Origin: Galeopsis tetrahit
Lineage: Eukaryota > Streptophyta > Magnoliopsida > Lamiales > Lamiaceae
Reading direction: 5' to 3'
DNA: 64,000 bases
Assembly: GCA_963675135.1 (NCBI GenBank)
Contig: OY776119.1
Coordinates: forward strand, 69,805,727 to 69,869,726
In this document: positions 11,191-22,990 of the stretch, one piece after another
Numbering within the stretch: the first letter of the stretch is position 1
Layout: each line of letters begins with the position of its first letter
Translations under genes and position numbers: made by a program
Notes under the pieces: model-generated
Told to the model about the DNA's origin: nothing
The model's database searches: none
What the model saw: the letters and a program-made list of their open reading frames with translations, nothing else

Positions 11191-11961
11191 CCAAAACAAC
11201 CCGATGAGGAAGCTAGTAAAGCTGAGGGTACACTAGAAGAATACACATTTAAGGGGGAATCTGTGATTTCTTAAAGATCCTTATGTTGAGTTCTGGGTAG
11301 TTAATAGTCATCTAGTCTTGTTATCTTGTCTATACGTTAATTGATTGATACATTATAAATGTTATTATCCTACTACCTAATCGTACACATCGATCAAGAT
11401 AAGATAGGTACACGATATTGTTCACGCATCAGACAGACACACACAGTCGAAGGGGGAACTCGCCTTGTGCAAACTAAAGTGTACAGACCTGTTCTGATGA
11501 ACTCGAACAGACAAGATAAGTTGGTTATGTGCTGTATATAATTACTAAGTTTTTTTTTTAATTAAGGACATTAGTGTAATTAGATATGTGAAATTTTGGA
11601 AAACCTAGAACTGGATTTATACACCCCAGTTAATGAGGTGCATACACCCAGTTTCCCGCCTAAAACTAGTAAATTAGGTCAGATGAGTACACTCTTCTCT
11701 CCTAACCAATAGCAAAGACGGATTCCAAATTTTACAATACTAATACACATAATCTTCTCGATTCCACAACTGAATTCCAAAGGTTTTATTGTTACCGTTG
11801 GATCAGTCTACTCGATCCACACCGTTGGTTTCAAAACTTCCAAATTCATAAAACCCCTCTTTCCTAGAATTACTCCTCACATTTTCTTAATTCCGAAATT
11901 CAAGCCTCTAATTTCTGCATAAAATCGATTGCTATCTGTTCTACTCATATTCTACTAAAAA
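11191..11961 (+). other. pol to envelope-like spacer with two extra PPT-like tracts
   Basis: Noncoding sequence of element B. Two purine tracts with a GGGGG core, AAGGGGGAAT (11251-11260) and GAAGGGGGAAC (11449-11459), resemble the functional tract at 15793. Extra polypurine tracts downstream of pol are a described trait of sireviruses. Confidence 0.5.
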
Positions 11962-14900
11962 ATGTCGATTGTTACCATTCTTGATGTTGAATCTAACATG
12001 TAAGCAAGGTTTGATATTGAAAGATACATAGCCGAAAGCAAGGTGCATGTGGAAAGCTCGGTGTTCTTCAAGGGGAGACACACAGAAGACAACAAAGAAA
12101 TACTTATCAAGTGTTTCCGGTGCGGGTTAAAGCCTTATTTGGAAGCAGTTTCAGAAGTGGTTTTTGAAGAAGTGCTGGAGTTCTACACAAATGCTACTCA
12201 TCGAGGTGAGTAAATTGAAGCATTTGTTGGTGTAAAGCGAATCAAGGTGTCTAGAGAGATACTTGATGATGTGCTACAGCTAAAACCAAGGTCTATTGAT
12301 GTTGAACTCTATGCGGCTGGTCAAGAGTTAAGATACCTTAGTATCTTTTGTGGCAAGAAACTAAAGCTGAGTGCTGATGGAAAGCCTCCTGCTGTCAAGA
12401 AGAAGGAGTTGTTGCCGAAATACAAAACTCTTCTGGAAATCGCAAGCAAGATGTTGTTGGGTGTCACTGGCAGTTATGATTCAGTCACTCTTCAGAAGAG
12501 AAGAGTGATGGCAGCTATCTATGATGGAATAACAGAAGGAAATTGGCAGAAGTTATTCATGGATAGACTAATGTACTTTGTAAAGAATGTTAAAATTGAT
12601 CGTGTCAAAAGAGAGTGGACGGTATCTGCCACTGTAAGTTTTGGAAACAAATTAAGTATTCTCTTACCCATCTTGTTGCCAAACAAGAAGGATTGGAGTA
12701 AAGGCAAGCCGTTTCATGTGTTGAAGTTTTATCTCAAGAAAGATGTTGTTGAAAGATAAACAAGAGAAAGGAAGTTTGAGCGTGAACAAATTAGAATAAT
12801 TCCTAGAGACGCGATGATAGAAGCTGGATCGTCTAGTGAAGAAGAGACGGATGCTAGACAAGCTGAAACTAGTGGAGCACTAGTGGAATATGTCTCAGAT
12901 GAAGCTATGATTGATCCGGTTTCAGACTCGGAAGAGACTGAGTCAGACAAGGTGTCCGATGAAGAAGTAGAGAATGTGGAGGAACAGACGAGTTCGCCAC
13001 AAGACGAGGAAGCTAGATAGGTTAGTTCGTCTACTGATTTTGTTGAAGCGTTTATTCCTACTTCTGTCCCTACAAAATCAAGGACTCATCGTCCTAAGCC
13101 TAATTCTCAAACCACACCTAAGTTTGTTCAACATTTGAGCTCACTACTTACCCAAGACACAACCATATTCGCATCAGCTGATACTTCGACAACTGATCTA
13201 CTAAACCAAACCACGTCACAGCCCCATGAAACCACAACCCAAATGTTACCACTACCCACAACATAATATGTTGACCCTGAACCATCTATTCTGGGAACAC
13301 CACTAGCTGACACTTCAGCAACTGAGATAAGGACCCCACTTACTCAGACCCCTTCTACGAATAGATTTCCCAACTTGGTTAATTATCCAATGTGCGCAAA
13401 GGAGAAGAGGCTCCGGGCACAAATGACCAAGAACCTGAAAAAGAAGCTCCCGTCTGTTGAAATAGACACCGGTTCTGAAGCTTATGAGAAATTAATTCGT
13501 ATATGCACATGGGTCGCATTAAGAGAAGGACCTTGTGAGGACATGTTCGAGGTAATATCTGGTATGGGTGGTATTTCCAATTTTCAAGATTGGGAGATGG
13601 AGCAAAAAGAGATCAGTGGTGTTAAGAAACATTCTGAGTTAAGGACCCCTGAAGCCTTAACTAGTCTAGTAAAAAGGATGTTGAATATTCCAGATGATGT
13701 ATTATCTGCTGAGAAGCCAAGTGTTGGTGTGCAAATTTCAGAGCAGATCTTGTAGATAAAGAGTTGCTGCAAGAAGCTGAACTAGTAGAGGAGTTGAAGT
13801 CTACTGATCCAGTTCTTGATCTGGAGAATGTATCTGATCAACTGAGAGGAATTGTCTTCAAATTCCAGGTTGAGCATGCATACGGTCCGAGGTGAAATGT
13901 TGGTTAGATCACCAGACAAGTTGAGAAATATTTTCCTTCTGAAACATGTGCGTATACTGCAAAGTTGGTTGAAATGATTAAGAAGGAATGTGATGCTGCT
14001 GAGCGCAAGGCTAAGGAAGAAAGGTTAACAATTATACCTTACTCTCCTACTTTGAATTTGAAAGCCATTGCTGGAAGTGTTATTCCAGAGGAAGTAGTGG
14101 AAGACGAGGTCTTGGCTACTGATCTGGATGACAAGTTGGTTGAAGTAACTGTTGCTGAAGAAGATGAGATGATGGAAGAGGCGTATCCTGAAGAAGTTGT
14201 TCACACAACTCAATTCATTCCATCTGCTTCAATAGATGGGTTGTCAAATAGTTTGAAGCAAGTTGTCAAATCTTCGATTGATGAATTCTTTAAGTCTGAT
14301 GTGAAGAAGGTTCTATTGGACCAGAACAGTTCGCTGGTTACTAGTTTGAAGGAAATGATTCTGAATGAAGTTAATCAGTTGGATAATGATTTCAGACAAG
14401 AAATGTTCAATCAGCTTGAGTTATTTATTCAAAATCAAGTTGAATACTCAGAGAAAAGTTCCGTTGATTTTGCTAGAGTCTTAGCTAGAGAATCAAGGAA
14501 ACTGGAAAAGGTTTATCGAGTGAAGATTGAGATTGCAGATGAGCAAAGAAGAGAGGATCATGAACAGTTGGTTCAAGCTAGAGCATTGTTGACTGCGATG
14601 ACAGAAGAAAACAGATTACTAAAGTTAACTGCAACTCACTTCAAGAATGAGTTCAACCTCACTTCTAAGAAGTTGGAATACACTGCGGATCGTCTTGAAA
14701 AGCTAAGTCAAGATGCTAGTCATCAGAAGCAAATTGAAAGAGCTACTAATCTGATGAAGCAAGCTGTTCAGGAAGAGATGACCCGATTTACTTCTTTTTT
14801 CACTCTCAAGGCAAGTGATGAAGCTAAAAAGGGGGAAGAGGAAGAAGTTAACGTTGCTGAGGTAGATATTAAAGCTACTGCTACTGATATTCCAGTTCGT

Positions 14901-15521
14901 TCGACTAGAAGAAGACTAGTAAAGAAAGCTGAGTTAGAGCAGATCAGTGTAGAAGAACAGTTGAGACTGGCGAAAGGCAAGTCAGTTATGTCTGAAGAAG
15001 TTCAAATCAAACCAAGGCAAGTAAGAAGAAAGTTGGAAACTAAGAAAGAAGCCTTAGGTGAGATTCTTGCTAGTTTTGATGATAAAGAGATTGAAGAAAT
15101 TCATAAGAAGCAAAAGCTAGAAGATGATCGATATTCCAACAAAAGACTGGTTGGAAAACATATCAAGAGGTTGCAAGATTTGAAAGAAAATCCAGATGTG
15201 ATTGAAGATGCTCACATTGACAGATTCATTGATGCTGAACATAGAGAAGCATGGAAGATTGTCAAATTGAAGCGGGAAGTAGATCACTGGATTGTTCGCA
15301 AGTTTGGTGATGCTGAGAGCAAAGACGAGTTGTTTGCTATGTTTGATAAATTCATGGAAGCTGAAGACAACAACTTGTGGAATTTGATTATGCGCATTGC
15401 AACTACTGTTGGGTATAATATTCTTTGTCCAGTTTTTCCTAAGTGGGAAACACCTATGTTAGGTTCTGGTAAAAGAATTGATTTCTACGTGATTAAGAAA
15501 TTTGAAGAAGACCTACTATAG
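11962..15521 (+). pseudogene. Sirevirus B envelope-like ORF, decayed
   Basis: One frame runs from ATG 11962 to about 13740, broken by stops at 12001, 12211, 12757, 13018, 13264 and 13753. It shifts near 13740 to another frame, which has a stop at 13893 and then runs open to 15519-15521. It is homologous to the intact ORF of element A: a shared N-terminal block near 12430-12540, a central coiled coil (14220-14800), and the AKKGE-to-EEQL stretch after it. It appears to be the same class of post-pol protein, of unknown function and without visible membrane segments. All stops could derive from Gln or Arg codons by C-to-T change. Confidence 0.8.
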
Positions 15522-15792
15522 AAGGAGAAGATCGACAATGAAGATCATATTTTGGATATTCACAGAAGGTTACTTGATGCATTTCAAGTTTCAGATCCAG
15601 AAGTTGATTCTCCTAGTGGTGGAAGTATGATTTGAAGACTGTAAGTACTTTACTTATTTCTTATATTTTTGCTAAGTAATTGTAATCTACTTGATCTACT
15701 GATTATGAATGAAAAAGATGAACATTTTGAAGAAGATAACTACTTAACTAGTCTATTGACTTAAAATAAATTCAAGTAGTTTTGGCTTCATC
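15522..15792 (+). other. 3' untranslated spacer of element B
   Basis: Noncoding sequence between the envelope-like stop and the polypurine tract. Nothing else is recognised. Confidence 0.5.
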
Positions 15793-15805
15793 AAAAAGGG
15801 GGAAA
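15793..15805 (+). promoter_or_regulatory. Polypurine tract of element B
   Basis: AAAAAGGGGGAAA is followed by one T and the LTR start TGTTGGGA. It is identical to the tract of element A. Confidence 0.85.
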
Positions 15806-15806
15806 T

Positions 15807-17079
15807 TGTTGGGATATGAATCCTAGAACAAGTTCTAATTGATGAAAGAAGTAGTTTTGATAAGCCAAAAATAGACTTGAATATATTTCTAAGTATTGAC
15901 TGATCTAGTTATGGAAGTCGTCTTATGACAAGATCAGTAGAGTACATATGAAAGAAAAGACAAGTACAGTTTTATAAGTACTGGAAAATAAACTAAGTAT
16001 TGAAATTATAGGCTGTATGATAAGCTTATAATTGTTGTATAGAAGCTTATGTTTATGTTTATGTTGATGTATAGTTTATAAGGTGACTAAGCTGAATTTA
16101 TAAAAGCTTAATGTAATGTAATAGTCTTGTTAGAATTAGATTGATAGGACTAGTATAGTTCTACATGAAGAAGTCTACTGCTGGAAGACAAGACAAGTGA
16201 AGTGAAGACTGAAGAAATGTCTAAGTGTTGGAAACTAGACAAGTCAAGTTCGCAAAAACAGAAGATAAATACGCGTGAAATAAACTGAATGAAGATAAGA
16301 TCATATATTGAAGAGTTAGTTATGGAATAACTAATTAACTGAAGAAACGCGTGAAAGGATATAAAGAAGTTGTTACGAAGTTAGTTATCAAGAAAAGTTG
16401 TTGGATAACAAACTATTCTTAATTTCTGGAGTTTATAAATACGCGAAGTAATTCAAGCGGAAAAGACTACTGAAATTCGAAATACTGAAGCATTCGTTGA
16501 GAGATATTCAAAGCAAGAGAAAACCCGCAGAGTTGAAATTCAGAAGTTTAAGCCAGAAGACAAGTCATATTCAAGAAGGCTACTACTGAATTAGAGAAGT
16601 TTTTCTTTACAATTTGTTTGTTGTTCAAGTTGCTAGTTGCTTATAAAATAACTAGTTGTTAGATCGAAGAAGCACTTGGTAGTGTTATCGAAAAGATCGA
16701 AGTCTTATTTCTTGGGACTTTAAGCCACAAGAACACACTACTCGAAGAAAAGAGTTAATAATAAATTCACGACTGGGTTGTGAGAGTGGATGTAGACAAG
16801 TTGTCGAACCACTATAAATCTCGTGTTGATTTACTTTACTGTTTTATTTGTTGTTTGATTGATTACTTGTTTAATTGATTAATCTTCATATAGAATAGAC
16901 AAGTTCAGTGTTCATATTCGATATTAGTTGAGTATAAACTCTTAAGGGCTCATTGTTAAAAGATGATAATTCCGCATTGTGCACTTTGATATTTTGAAAG
17001 ATTTTTAAAAGTCTATTCACCCCTTCCCTCTAGACTTTTACTAGCTTAATCAATCTTATCACTCAACTAGGGACCTACA
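15807..17079 (+). repeat. 3' LTR of sirevirus B (1273 bp)
   Basis: It starts TGTTGGGAT after the polypurine tract and ends GGGACCTACA. It contains TATAAATA at 16434-16441, the shared GTGGATGTAG...GAACCACTATAAA block at 16785-16825, and a late TCTATTCACCCC/CTCTAGACTT segment also seen in the solo LTR at 40280-40305. It is not alignable over its length with LTR A, so A and B are different families. Confidence 0.85.
16434..16441 (+). promoter_or_regulatory. TATA box of LTR B
   Basis: TATAAATA lies 627 bases into the LTR, in the same order relative to the conserved GTGGATGTAG block as in the other two sirevirus LTRs. Confidence 0.55.
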
Positions 17080-17795
17080 TAAGTGGATTGAAGGAGGAAA
17101 TAGGGCGATTCGTACACATCATGCAAATTATATCAATTTCTCCCTCAATTTCTCTCTCCATAACCGCAAGATATTCGCAACATTGCGCAATATCTTTCAC
17201 CAGTGCCGCTGAATTCGTAGCCACAGCCTGCGCGCACCGTCCCTGCGTTGCCGTCCACAACCACAACTCATAGGTAAGTGTAATCGAACTCTGGATTGGT
17301 ATTAATGGCATATTTGGATTAATGGTATTATACTATATATTTTTTGACATATTTGTACGCATTGCTCTGGAATTTGGATTAATGGTTAGTTGGTTACTTA
17401 TACATTTTGTATAACTTTGAATCAAATGTTTTATTTATACTTATTGAGTTATTGTTTGGTAATTCAGTAATTGTAATCTAAAATTCTGAATTCTGTAGTA
17501 AATTATTTAATACATATTGTTTTGTAGTTTGTATTAATTTATTAATTATTATTCCATTTATAGCTTTGAATCATTTGTTTCTGAGATAGAAACAACCTCT
17601 ATATCCTCCGTTCTCCCTCTCTCTCCCAATTTTCAAAATCTGTTTCATTCCTAGCCTACTGTAATACTCATTTGTTTTTTAGATTCTTTGTTATTATTAA
17701 ATTATTTTTTTGGTATTATTAATTTATTATATTATTTACTTGGTCAATTGCTTAAAGAATGTTAGGAATTTTGGATGGATTCGATGGAAACTTCT
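17080..17795. other. Spacer between sirevirus B and the gypsy element
   Basis: 17100-17275 is richer in GC than its surroundings and ends in a possible splice donor (ATAG/GTAAGTG near 17272), like a 5' untranslated exon, but no gene follows. The rest is AT-rich. The left edge of the gypsy LTR may lie within the last part; it could not be fixed. Confidence 0.4.
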
Positions 17796-18243
17796 TTAGT
17801 TATTTAGTCTATTTACATTTTCTAGAAAATTCAAAGAGTCATGAGTTACTTTTTTTGCTTTAAATTGAGTCTTTAGTGCCCTTTTAAGACCATAAGTGTA
17901 GGGTATGAATGTATTGACTTTTAGGAGTTACTTTCTAGCCTATAAATAGACCTTGTATTCCTTTGGGAAAAGAACACCAAGTTTTATACGAATTTTATAA
18001 GTTTGTTTACTTATTCTCTTTGTGAGGTTGAATTATTTGAGAACTTATCAAAAATCTTGAGCAATATCTTGTGGTGTTCAATCATACCAAGGTTCTTGGC
18101 TCATTCTATAATCAACGGGTCAAGGTTTTTATGCTCTAAGTAAGGTCAATTCAAATCTCGAATTTGGAAGATCCGCTTCTTAATTTATACGTTGGGTTCT
18201 TAGATCATTATATCTAATGAGTCCTTTGTCTATATCCACATCA
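17796..18243 (+). repeat. 5' LTR of gypsy element
   Basis: Similar over about 450 bases to 29253-29747 and ends CCACATCA before the primer site. TATAAATA sits at 17941-17948. The paralogous position in the 3' LTR has lost this box. Confidence 0.75.
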
Positions 18244-18246
18244 GTT

Positions 18247-18258
18247 TGGTATCATAGC
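18247..18258 (+). promoter_or_regulatory. Primer binding site (initiator Met tRNA)
   Basis: TGGTATCATAGC begins three bases after the LTR. It matches the complement of the plant initiator Met tRNA 3' end at 11 of 12 positions. This sets the LTR end and the orientation. Confidence 0.75.
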
Positions 18259-18689
18259 AATTTGATATTGATCTGATTTTATTTTATCGTTGTTTATAGT
18301 ATTTAGTTTTAAAAAAAAACGTTTAAACAAATTTTAATATCTTACTTGTTGATTTCTTCATATTGTCATATCTAGAAAGCAAGTTAAAAAAAAAAAAGGA
18401 CGAGAATAGTTATATTTGTTTTAGATAATTGTTACCTCTTCAAATTACAATTACAATTTCAAGAGTTCCTTGTTCCCTACACCTATAAGACTAATAGATT
18501 GTTGAGTGTTGCTGGAAATTGTTCAAACTTGATTTTGTTCTCAAATTTTGAGTGGAAAAAGGCTAGAGTGGTGATATTATTAGAGTGGAGGTAAAAGCCA
18601 AAGAGTGATACAAGAGTGAATTGCGAGAAATTGTTTTGTTCTCTTCAGTGAAACACGAGTGATTTGTGAGAAATTATATACTATAAAAG

Positions 18690-20369
18690 GAACATCAAAT
18701 GAACAACAAGAAGCTTTCGCCCTACAAGCTATGTAACAACAATTTGCAAGGTTAGGAACGATTCTTGATGGTCTAGTAGATCGGATGGAGAGATTGGAAC
18801 AGCCTACACAAAGGGAGCCTAGAAATGCCAATGCAAATCAAAGAAGGCATTTTGAGGAGTTTGAATCTTAGAAAGAGGTGGATAATGATATAGGGGCTGT
18901 TCACCAAGTACATGGGCGAGGGGGTAGAAGTATGCGAAACGACTAAGTGAATCGAGGTATGGGGAACATAAAATTTCACATCCCTCATTTCCATGGGTGG
19001 AGCGACCCGGAAGCGTATTTGGAGAGGGAAAAGAAGGTAGAACTTATCTTTGATTGCTATAATCATTCGGAGGATAAGAAGGTTAAGCTTGCAGTGATTG
19101 AGTTCACCGACTATGCTATAGTTTGGTGGGATCAATTTGTTACCAATCAAAGGAGGAATGGAGAAAGGTCAATTTCCACTTGGGCTGAAATGAAATAGGT
19201 CATGCGTAAGAGATTCGTACCTTCTCATTACTTTCGTGAATTGTATCAAAAACTTCAATCTATGAATCAGGGTACAAAAATTGTGGATGAATACTATAAG
19301 TAGATCGAGGTGGCCACGATTAGGGCAAACATTGACGAAGATCGGGAGGAAACCATGGCTCGTTTCTTGAATGGGCTGAATATAGAGATTGCAAACATTG
19401 TGGAGCTTCAATACTACGTGGAGCTTGAAGACATGGTACACACATCCATGAAAGTGGAAACACAATTAAAGAAGAAGGGTTATGTGCAAAGGAGTTACAC
19501 ACCAAATTCTCAATCTTCAAGTAAGATTAAAGAAGGGGTCCATAAGATAACTTTTGGAGGTGCTCCAAGACCACAAAGTGAGGCGTCAAAGGCCAAGTCT
19601 AGTGAGACTGACAAAGGAAAAGGTATTGTCACCACACCTTCTCGTAGTCGTGATGTCAAGTGTTTTCGTTGTCATGGGTATGGGCATATTGCATCTCAAT
19701 GTCCAAACAAGAAAGTGATGATCATAAAAGATAATGGGGAAATTGAATCGGAGGGTGAGGGTGAGAGTGAAGAAGAGAGTGAAGAGCTAGCTGATAAAGT
19801 CATTGCCGAACCGGGAGAACTTTTGGTGGTAAGAAGAGCTCTAAACATGCAAGCAAAGGCGGGAGAAGCGAAACAACAAAGAGAAAATATCTTTCACACA
19901 AGGTTTTTGGTTCGAGGAAAGTTATGCATGTTAATTATTGATAGTGGGAGTTGTACTAATGTTGCTAGTATGGAAATGGTGGAAAAGTTGAGTTTATTTA
20001 CGTCGAAGCATCCTAACCCATATACGCTTAATGAATATGGAGAAAGTCGAGTAACTAAACAATTTTGGTGTCGTTATCTATCTGTAAATACACTGATGAA
20101 GTTCTATGTGATGTGGTACCAATGCATACAAGTCATATTCTTTTGGGAAGACCATGACAATTTGATAGGCGAGTGATGTATGATGGGTATCATAATCAAT
20201 TCACATTGAAACATCAAAATAAGAAAATCATACTTGTATCTTTAACTCCACAACAGGTTCTTGAGGATCAAATCAAATGTCTCAAAGAAGAGCACGTGAG
20301 ATTGAGGGAAAAAAAGATGATGATGAGAAACAAAAAGTGAGCAAAAAAAAAAAGAGGGTTGATTTGAGT
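18690..20369 (+). pseudogene. Gypsy gag and protease
   Basis: The frame starts around a Gln-rich helix, passes the retrotransposon gag block (HGWSDPEAYLEREKKVE near 18990; MRKRF...SHYFRELYQ at 19200-19250) and a long charged stretch. It then reaches a CCHC zinc knuckle, CFRCHGYGHIASQC, at 19661-19702, and the protease core LIIDSGSCTNVAS at about 19930. Gag packages RNA and the knuckle binds it; the protease would process the polyprotein. Several in-frame stops (for example near 18870, 18945, 19196 and 19303) and a frameshift at about 20040 disable it. The sequence continues in other frames to the insertion point at 20370-20374. Confidence 0.85.
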
Positions 20370-21060
20370 GTTTTTGTAACGCCCCGAATCCAGAATGCAA
20401 CCTTTGAGGCTCAAACACTCTAAATTCGAGTCGCCACTTAGTGACCGGAAAATTGAACCTAAAAATTTCTTTTAAAATATAATAACATAAGTGAATTGAT
20501 AAGAGTTTTGCAGCGGAAATAATTTAAAGATAGTTATATGATGCAATAGAAACAATGTGGGCCCATTTATAAACTTAGAATTAACATGATAAGTAGTATT
20601 TGATTTGAAGATACCTTACATAATGATCGTCGAGTAACTTTTAGAAAAGTTTGTCACTCGACATAAGAGTAAAACGTGTATTTCATAAGACATTCCATTT
20701 ATTATCACAAATCTAAAATAGATATATTATAGCATCTTAATATCGGGAAACTCTGTGTCATCCCTGCTGCAGTGCCAGCCCCTCTCGATCATAACCGGAA
20801 AATATTAGTTTTGGGGTGTGAGATAAAAATCTCAGTGGATATCCTTGTACGCTATTATACAGATTGGCAGTACGCCGAAATAATCATTATTAGTATTTTA
20901 TCGTTAAAAATTCTTATTAATATTGCATCCACATTCATATCATTGATAATAATTCTCATCATTTCCTTCACCATTGTGGGACGACACTGATAACGACTTA
21001 TCACGTGCAATCTCAATCATCTCCATTTATATCACCATTATATTCTCATCTCCTTTATTA

Positions 21061-21380
21061 TAGGGGGGACAACACTGGCAACAACTTACCACGTGCAATC
21101 CCCATCATCTCATCTCCTTTATCATAGGGGGGACAACACTAGCAACAACTTACTACATGCAATCCCCATCATCTCATCTCCTTTATCATAGGGGGGACAA
21201 CACTAGCAACAACTTACTACGTGCAATCCCTATCATCTCATCTCCTTTATCATAGGGAGGACAACACTAGCAACAACTTACTATGTGCAATCCCCATCAT
21301 CTCATCTCCTTTATCATAGGGGGGACAACACTAGCAACAACTTACTACGTGCAATCCCCATCACATATCTTGACTACAAA
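21061..21380. repeat. 64-bp tandem repeat, five copies
   Basis: The word TAGGGRGGAC recurs at 21061, 21125, 21189, 21253 and 21317, exactly 64 bases apart. A diverged half-copy lies before it (about 20975-21030). Each unit has an ACGTGCAATCC core. Confidence 0.9.
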
Positions 21381-21410
21381 AGTATGTTGACTACGAAAGT
21401 CTTTTATCAT

Positions 21411-21830
21411 AGTGGGACCATACTGGCAACGACTTACCACGTGCAATCCCCATCATCTCCCTTGACTACAAAAGTCTGTTGACTATACAAGTCTTTTATC
21501 ATAGTGGGACCACACTGGCAACGACTTACCACGTGCAATCCCCATCATCTCCCTTGACTACAAAAGTCTGTTGACTATACAAGTCTTTTATCGTAGTGGG
21601 ACCACACTGGCAACGACTTACCACGTGCAATCCCCATCATCTCCCTTGACTACAAAAGTCTGTTGACTATACAAGTCTTTTATCATAGTGGGACCACACT
21701 GGCAACGACTTACCACGTGCAATCCCCATCATCTCCCTTGACTACAAAAGTCTGTTGACTATACAAGTCTTTTATCATAGTGGGACCACACTGGCAACGA
21801 CTTACCACGTGCAATCCCCATAAACACTTC
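21411..21830. repeat. 92-bp tandem repeat, five copies
   Basis: AGTGGGACCA recurs at 21411, 21503, 21595, 21687 and 21779, exactly 92 bases apart. The unit is the adjacent 64-bp unit plus about 28 bases containing two TTGACTA words. Every unit carries CACGTG in CTTACCACGTGCAATCC. The copies are nearly identical, so the array is young or homogenised. Confidence 0.9.
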
Positions 21831-22576
21831 CCACCTCCTTCGTGAAATCGAAATTCATATATCACATATCATAATATCATAAAAATAAGTGCATCATAAT
21901 TTATTCTTGTATTCTTAGTTATATGTCGATGTTTGTTTAGTTCAATTCAGAATACACCAACAGTCCATATAACATTTACATCGGCAATACAGTAGTGACA
22001 CCCACCTGGTTAACTTTTAAGAAAAGTTACAAACTTCTTGAATGATTTTAGCAAGCGTAACACAGGGACCGTCCGAGCTCCGATTAGGCCACACTTCGCC
22101 TAGCATGTTTTCTTGAATATTTAATTGTTATTAGAACTCTTGTTTCATAATTTACATAACAATTTCTCTTCATGAATAAATCTTATAAAATCACATGACA
22201 AGTAATATGGCAAATTAACAATAAATTTAATCATATACATTTTAACATATATCAATTGATGCGCTTCAACAAGTAATAACAATTTATAAAATTCACTTTA
22301 ATAGTTTAAAAAGGAGCGACATATAAAATAAGATAATTAAACTCGAGTTTATATATATATATTTGAATTAAATGACTTTAATAAAAGAAGGATAGAACCT
22401 ATAATCTACAATTATTATTGTAGATTTAAAAACTTGTGATAATTTTGTATGTACCAATATTTTAAAACAACAATAATATATTTACAATAACAATAATATA
22501 AATGGAGTAGTAAATAATATAATAATACTCAAAATATATATATCTATTACTATCTATAAAGAGGACTAAACCTAAG

Positions 22577-22990
22577 ATGGGCCAGTTTTCCTCCGGTCAC
22601 CCGTTGCCTAAGCAGGTGCCAGGTAAGAGAATGGTAAATGTTACTTATCCACGCGTCCCTTTTTCTCCTTTACCCTATCCACGCGTCCTTTTTGCTTTTA
22701 GTCGGTGTTTTTACTTTACCTTTTTCCTCTCATTTGTTAATAGTAGTAATAGATATATCTTCTACTTTATTTTCCTAGAACCATCTTCTATAACCTGCAG
22801 TAGTGATTTTAGGGTTTTTATTCGCAGTATCCGCAGTAACTCAGAGTTCATAATCGCCGTCGCCGCTTTATGCTCCGTCGTCTCCGCCGATGTCAAAATT
22901 TTTAGAAAGGTAATTTGTTGTAATTTTCTTGTAATTGTTAGTCTAATTCTCTCCTTCTTGGATTTTAATTTGATTCTCATGTTTTTTTAG
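22577..22990 (+). other. Possible captured 5' UTR or first-exon sequence
   Basis: The sequence has the look of a plant 5' leader: pyrimidine-rich, then a GC-rich stretch (GCCGTCGCCGCTTTATGCTC at about 22855) ending near AGAAAG/GTAATTTG (22912), a possible splice donor. A long open frame crosses it, but the encoded peptide is not recognised. It lies upstream of the replication-protein-A-like exons on the same strand and may be their original leader; this is inference. Confidence 0.3.

Larger units (their letters stand above)
6603..17079 (+). mobile_element. Sirevirus (Ty1/copia) element B, decayed, 5' truncated by window
   Basis: Gag, protease, integrase, reverse transcriptase, RNase H, envelope-like ORF, polypurine tract and 3' LTR follow in canonical copia and sirevirus order on the plus strand. 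The 5' part is separated by the insertion of element A and lies left of the window. Every coding module carries stops or frameshifts, so the element is old and dead. Confidence 0.9.

Noticed and set aside
17088..17311. Small ORFs on both strands at 17.1-17.3 kb
   Set aside because: No similarity or codon bias evident; kept only as a possible untranslated exon.
21061..21830. CRISPR-like array
   Set aside because: Units are direct full-length tandem repeats without unique spacers, in a plant genome.
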